Shown piece after piece: positions 62,577 to 64,000 of a stretch of 64,000 nt of DNA. The first letter of the stretch is position 1, and each line of letters starts with the position of its first letter. The translations under genes and the position numbers were made by a program. Under the pieces are notes generated by a model that saw nothing but the letters and a program-made list of their open reading frames with translations, was not told the origin of the DNA and made no database searches. This DNA is from Acidovorax sp. NCPPB 4044 (GTDB lineage: Bacteria > Pseudomonadota > Gammaproteobacteria > Burkholderiales > Burkholderiaceae_C): NCBI RefSeq assembly GCF_028069655.1, contig NZ_JAMCOS010000001.1, positions 1,022,001-1,086,000 of the forward strand, read 5' to 3'.

Positions 62577-63206
62577 ATGTCCGACAACACCAAAGCTTCC
62601 ACCGGTTTCTCCCACGAGAAGATCGAGACCAACAACTTCCTCATGATCGTGCTGATCGTGCTGGTGGTTGCCGTGGGCGGTCTCGCGGAGATCGTTCCGC
62701 TGTTCTTCCAGAAGTCCACCACCGAGCCGGTGAACGGCGTGCAGCCGTACACGGCCACGCAACTGCTCGGCCGCGACATCTACCTGCGCGAGGGTTGCTA
62801 CAACTGCCATTCGCAGATGATCCGCCCCTTCCGCGCCGAGACGCTGCGCTACGGCCACTACTCGGTGGCCGGCGAGTTCGTGTACGACCACCCGTTCCAG
62901 TGGGGCAGCAAGCGCACGGGCCCCGACCTGCACCGCGTGGGCGGAAAGTACAGCGACGAGTGGCACCGCATCCACCTGAACAATCCGCGCGACGTGGTGC
63001 CCGAGTCCAACATGCCCGCCTACCCCTGGCTGGAAAAGACCGCGGTGGACCCTGCCGTCGCGGCACCCCGCATGAAGGCGCTGCGCACCGTGGGCGTGCC
63101 CTACACCGACGAGCAGATCGACGGTGCGGCCGCCGAGGTGAAGGGCAAGACCGAGATGGACGTGCTCGTGGCCTATCTGCAGGTCATGGGGCGTGCACTC
63201 AAGTAA
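62577..63206 (+). CDS. ccoO: cbb3 oxidase cytochrome c subunit CcoO
   Basis: A 209-residue membrane-anchored mono-heme cytochrome c. One N-terminal helix (about 20-43), heme attachment at [11 protein letters not shown] and a likely methionine ligand in SNMPAYPWL. It passes electrons to CcoN. Starts 18 bases after ccoN with a GAGGAG ribosome site. Confidence 0.95.
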   Translation: MSDNTKASTGFSHEKIETNNFLMIVLIVLVVAVGGLAEIVPLFFQKSTTEPVNGVQPYTATQLLGRDIYLREGCYNCHSQMIRPFRAETLRYGHYSVAGEFVYDHPFQWGSKRTGPDLHRVGGKYSDEWHRIHLNNPRDVVPESNMPAYPWLEKTAVDPAVAAPRMKALRTVGVPYTDEQIDGAAAEVKGKTEMDVLVAYLQVMGRALK

Positions 63207-63218
63207 CGGGAGACGGCC

Positions 63219-63398
63219 ATGGACATCACCACGGTGCGCATCATCGCCACGCTGGTCTCCTTCGCCTGCTTCATCGGGATCCTGGTCTGGGCGTTCTCTC
63301 GCCGCAACCGGGCCCGCTTCGACGAAGCGGCACAACTGCCGTTCGCCGAGCAGGACGCTCCCCTGAACTCTTTCAAGAACGAGAAGAACCATGAGTGA
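63219..63398 (+). CDS. ccoQ: cbb3 oxidase subunit CcoQ
   Basis: A 59-residue single-helix protein (TLVSFACFIGILVWAFSRR) followed by a short charged tail, as in CcoQ/FixQ, which stabilises the complex. Located between ccoO and ccoP; its end overlaps the ccoP start by eight bases. Confidence 0.93.
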   Translation: MDITTVRIIATLVSFACFIGILVWAFSRRNRARFDEAAQLPFAEQDAPLNSFKNEKNHE

Positions 63399-64000
63399 CT
63401 TCACCCACAACTTCTGGTCGGTGTACGTCGCCGGACTGACCATCGTCGGCATCGTCGGGTGCCTCCTCCTGCTGTGGATCACCTCGCGCAAGAAGGCCGT
63501 GCCGCGCGCGGACAACACGACCGGCCACGTCTGGGACGGCGACCTCACCGAGATGGACAACCCCATGCCGCGCTGGTGGATGTGGCTGTTCGTCATCACC
63601 ATCGTGTTCGGCCTGGGCTACCTGGCCGCCTATCCAGGCCTGGGCCGCTTCACCGGCCAGCTCGGCTGGTCGCAGCGCGGCGAGTACGAGGCCGAGATGG
63701 CCAAGGCCAAGGCGGAACTGGAGCCGCTCTATGCACGCTTCGCCGCGATGACCACCGAGCAGGCGGCTGCCGACCCCGAGGCCATGGCCATCGGCGAGCG
63801 CCTCTTCATGAACAACTGCGCACAGTGCCACGGCTCCGACGCACGCGGCAGCAAGGGATTTCCCAACCTGGCCGACAACGACTGGCTGCACGGCGGTGCG
63901 CCCGCCAACATCCGCGAGACGCTGGAGAAGGGCCGCATCGGCACCATGCCTCCCATGGCGGCCGCCGTGGGGACGCCCGAAGAGGTGCGCAACCTCGCGC
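63391..64000 (+). CDS. ccoP: cbb3 oxidase di-heme cytochrome c subunit CcoP, 3' end outside window
   Basis: The first about 203 residues of CcoP. Two N-terminal membrane segments (about 11-32 and 62-82, the latter after PMPRWWMWLF) identify the long CcoP form. The first heme site is CAQCHG near residue 147 with KGFPNLADNDWLHGG following. The second heme domain is beyond base 64000. Confidence 0.93.
   Translation, partial: MSDFTHNFWSVYVAGLTIVGIVGCLLLLWITSRKKAVPRADNTTGHVWDGDLTEMDNPMPRWWMWLFVITIVFGLGYLAAYPGLGRFTGQLGWSQRGEYEAEMAKAKAELEPLYARFAAMTTEQAAADPEAMAIGERLFMNNCAQCHGSDARGSKGFPNLADNDWLHGGAPANIRETLEKGRIGTMPPMAAAVGTPEEVRNLA

Noticed and set aside
1..64000. CRISPR arrays, rRNA genes, phage or plasmid origin
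   Set aside because: No evenly spaced direct repeats, rRNA segments, phage structural genes or replication initiators were seen.

Overview
The window is high-GC (near 70% in most genes) and looks like the chromosome of a betaproteobacterium of the family Comamonadaceae, probably Acidovorax. Supporting signs are the gene content and order (fumarase next to murI, the small Trp-rich protein, the ccoI-S-N-O-Q-P block, the malonyl-CoA decarboxylase/synthetase cluster) and short TGCTAT-N7-ATAGCA hairpin repeats. The genus is an inference; no rRNA is present. The sequence starts inside tssF and ends inside ccoP.

Layout. 1-4208: distal end of a type VI secretion cluster (tssF-tssG-tssH/clpV). 4264-4580: a candidate small RNA with a strong terminator, then tRNA-Leu(UAA). 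4594-13747: two conserved small genes, murI and an iron-sulfur fumarase (minus strand), an MHYT-GGDEF-EAL cyclic-di-GMP protein, class II fumarase fumC and topoisomerase IB. 13974-16648: an OmpR-type response regulator, its histidine kinase and a small periplasmic protein. 16809-21134: a lipoprotein of the intradiol dioxygenase fold, a class V aminotransferase coupled to a solute-binding protein, and a divergent LysR regulator. 21158-25291: a proVWX-like compatible-solute importer with a recognisable promoter and operator-like repeats. 25380-26650: a complete ISAs1-family element inserted into a repeat copy. 26754-33753: a UPF0114 membrane protein, acs, a LapA-domain protein, cytochrome c, the Trp-rich protein, ilvD and a bacterioferritin-family protein.

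33986-35759: two poorly known genes and an IS5-family (IS427-like) element that needs a -1 frameshift. 35785-42370: an iron-uptake locus (fecI-fecR-like signalling pair, STN-type TonB receptor, second TonB receptor) with a Fur-like box ahead of the sigma factor. 42583-43600: a low-GC islet (about 50-58% G+C on sampled lines, against about 70% beside it) with a candidate ADP-ribosyltransferase toxin overlapped by a tiny membrane-protein gene. 43691-50899: lgt, then a malonate-use cluster (GntR regulator, malonyl-CoA decarboxylase, Bug-type binding protein, enoyl-CoA hydratase, malonyl-CoA synthetase). 50923-57900: a LysR regulator divergent from an amidohydrolase and a complete Liv-type ABC importer, which suggests uptake and hydrolysis of an amide or peptide-like compound. 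57916-64000: a universal stress protein and the cbb3 oxidase assembly and structural genes, with two FNR-type boxes placed correctly for oxygen-responsive control.

The most novel signals are the candidate toxin/immunity pair at 42583-43319, a 31-base repeat with a variable-loop hairpin (four copies, one inside a coding sequence and one split by an IS), the candidate small RNA at 4264-4380, and the operator-like AAAACACC repeats on the proVWX promoter.
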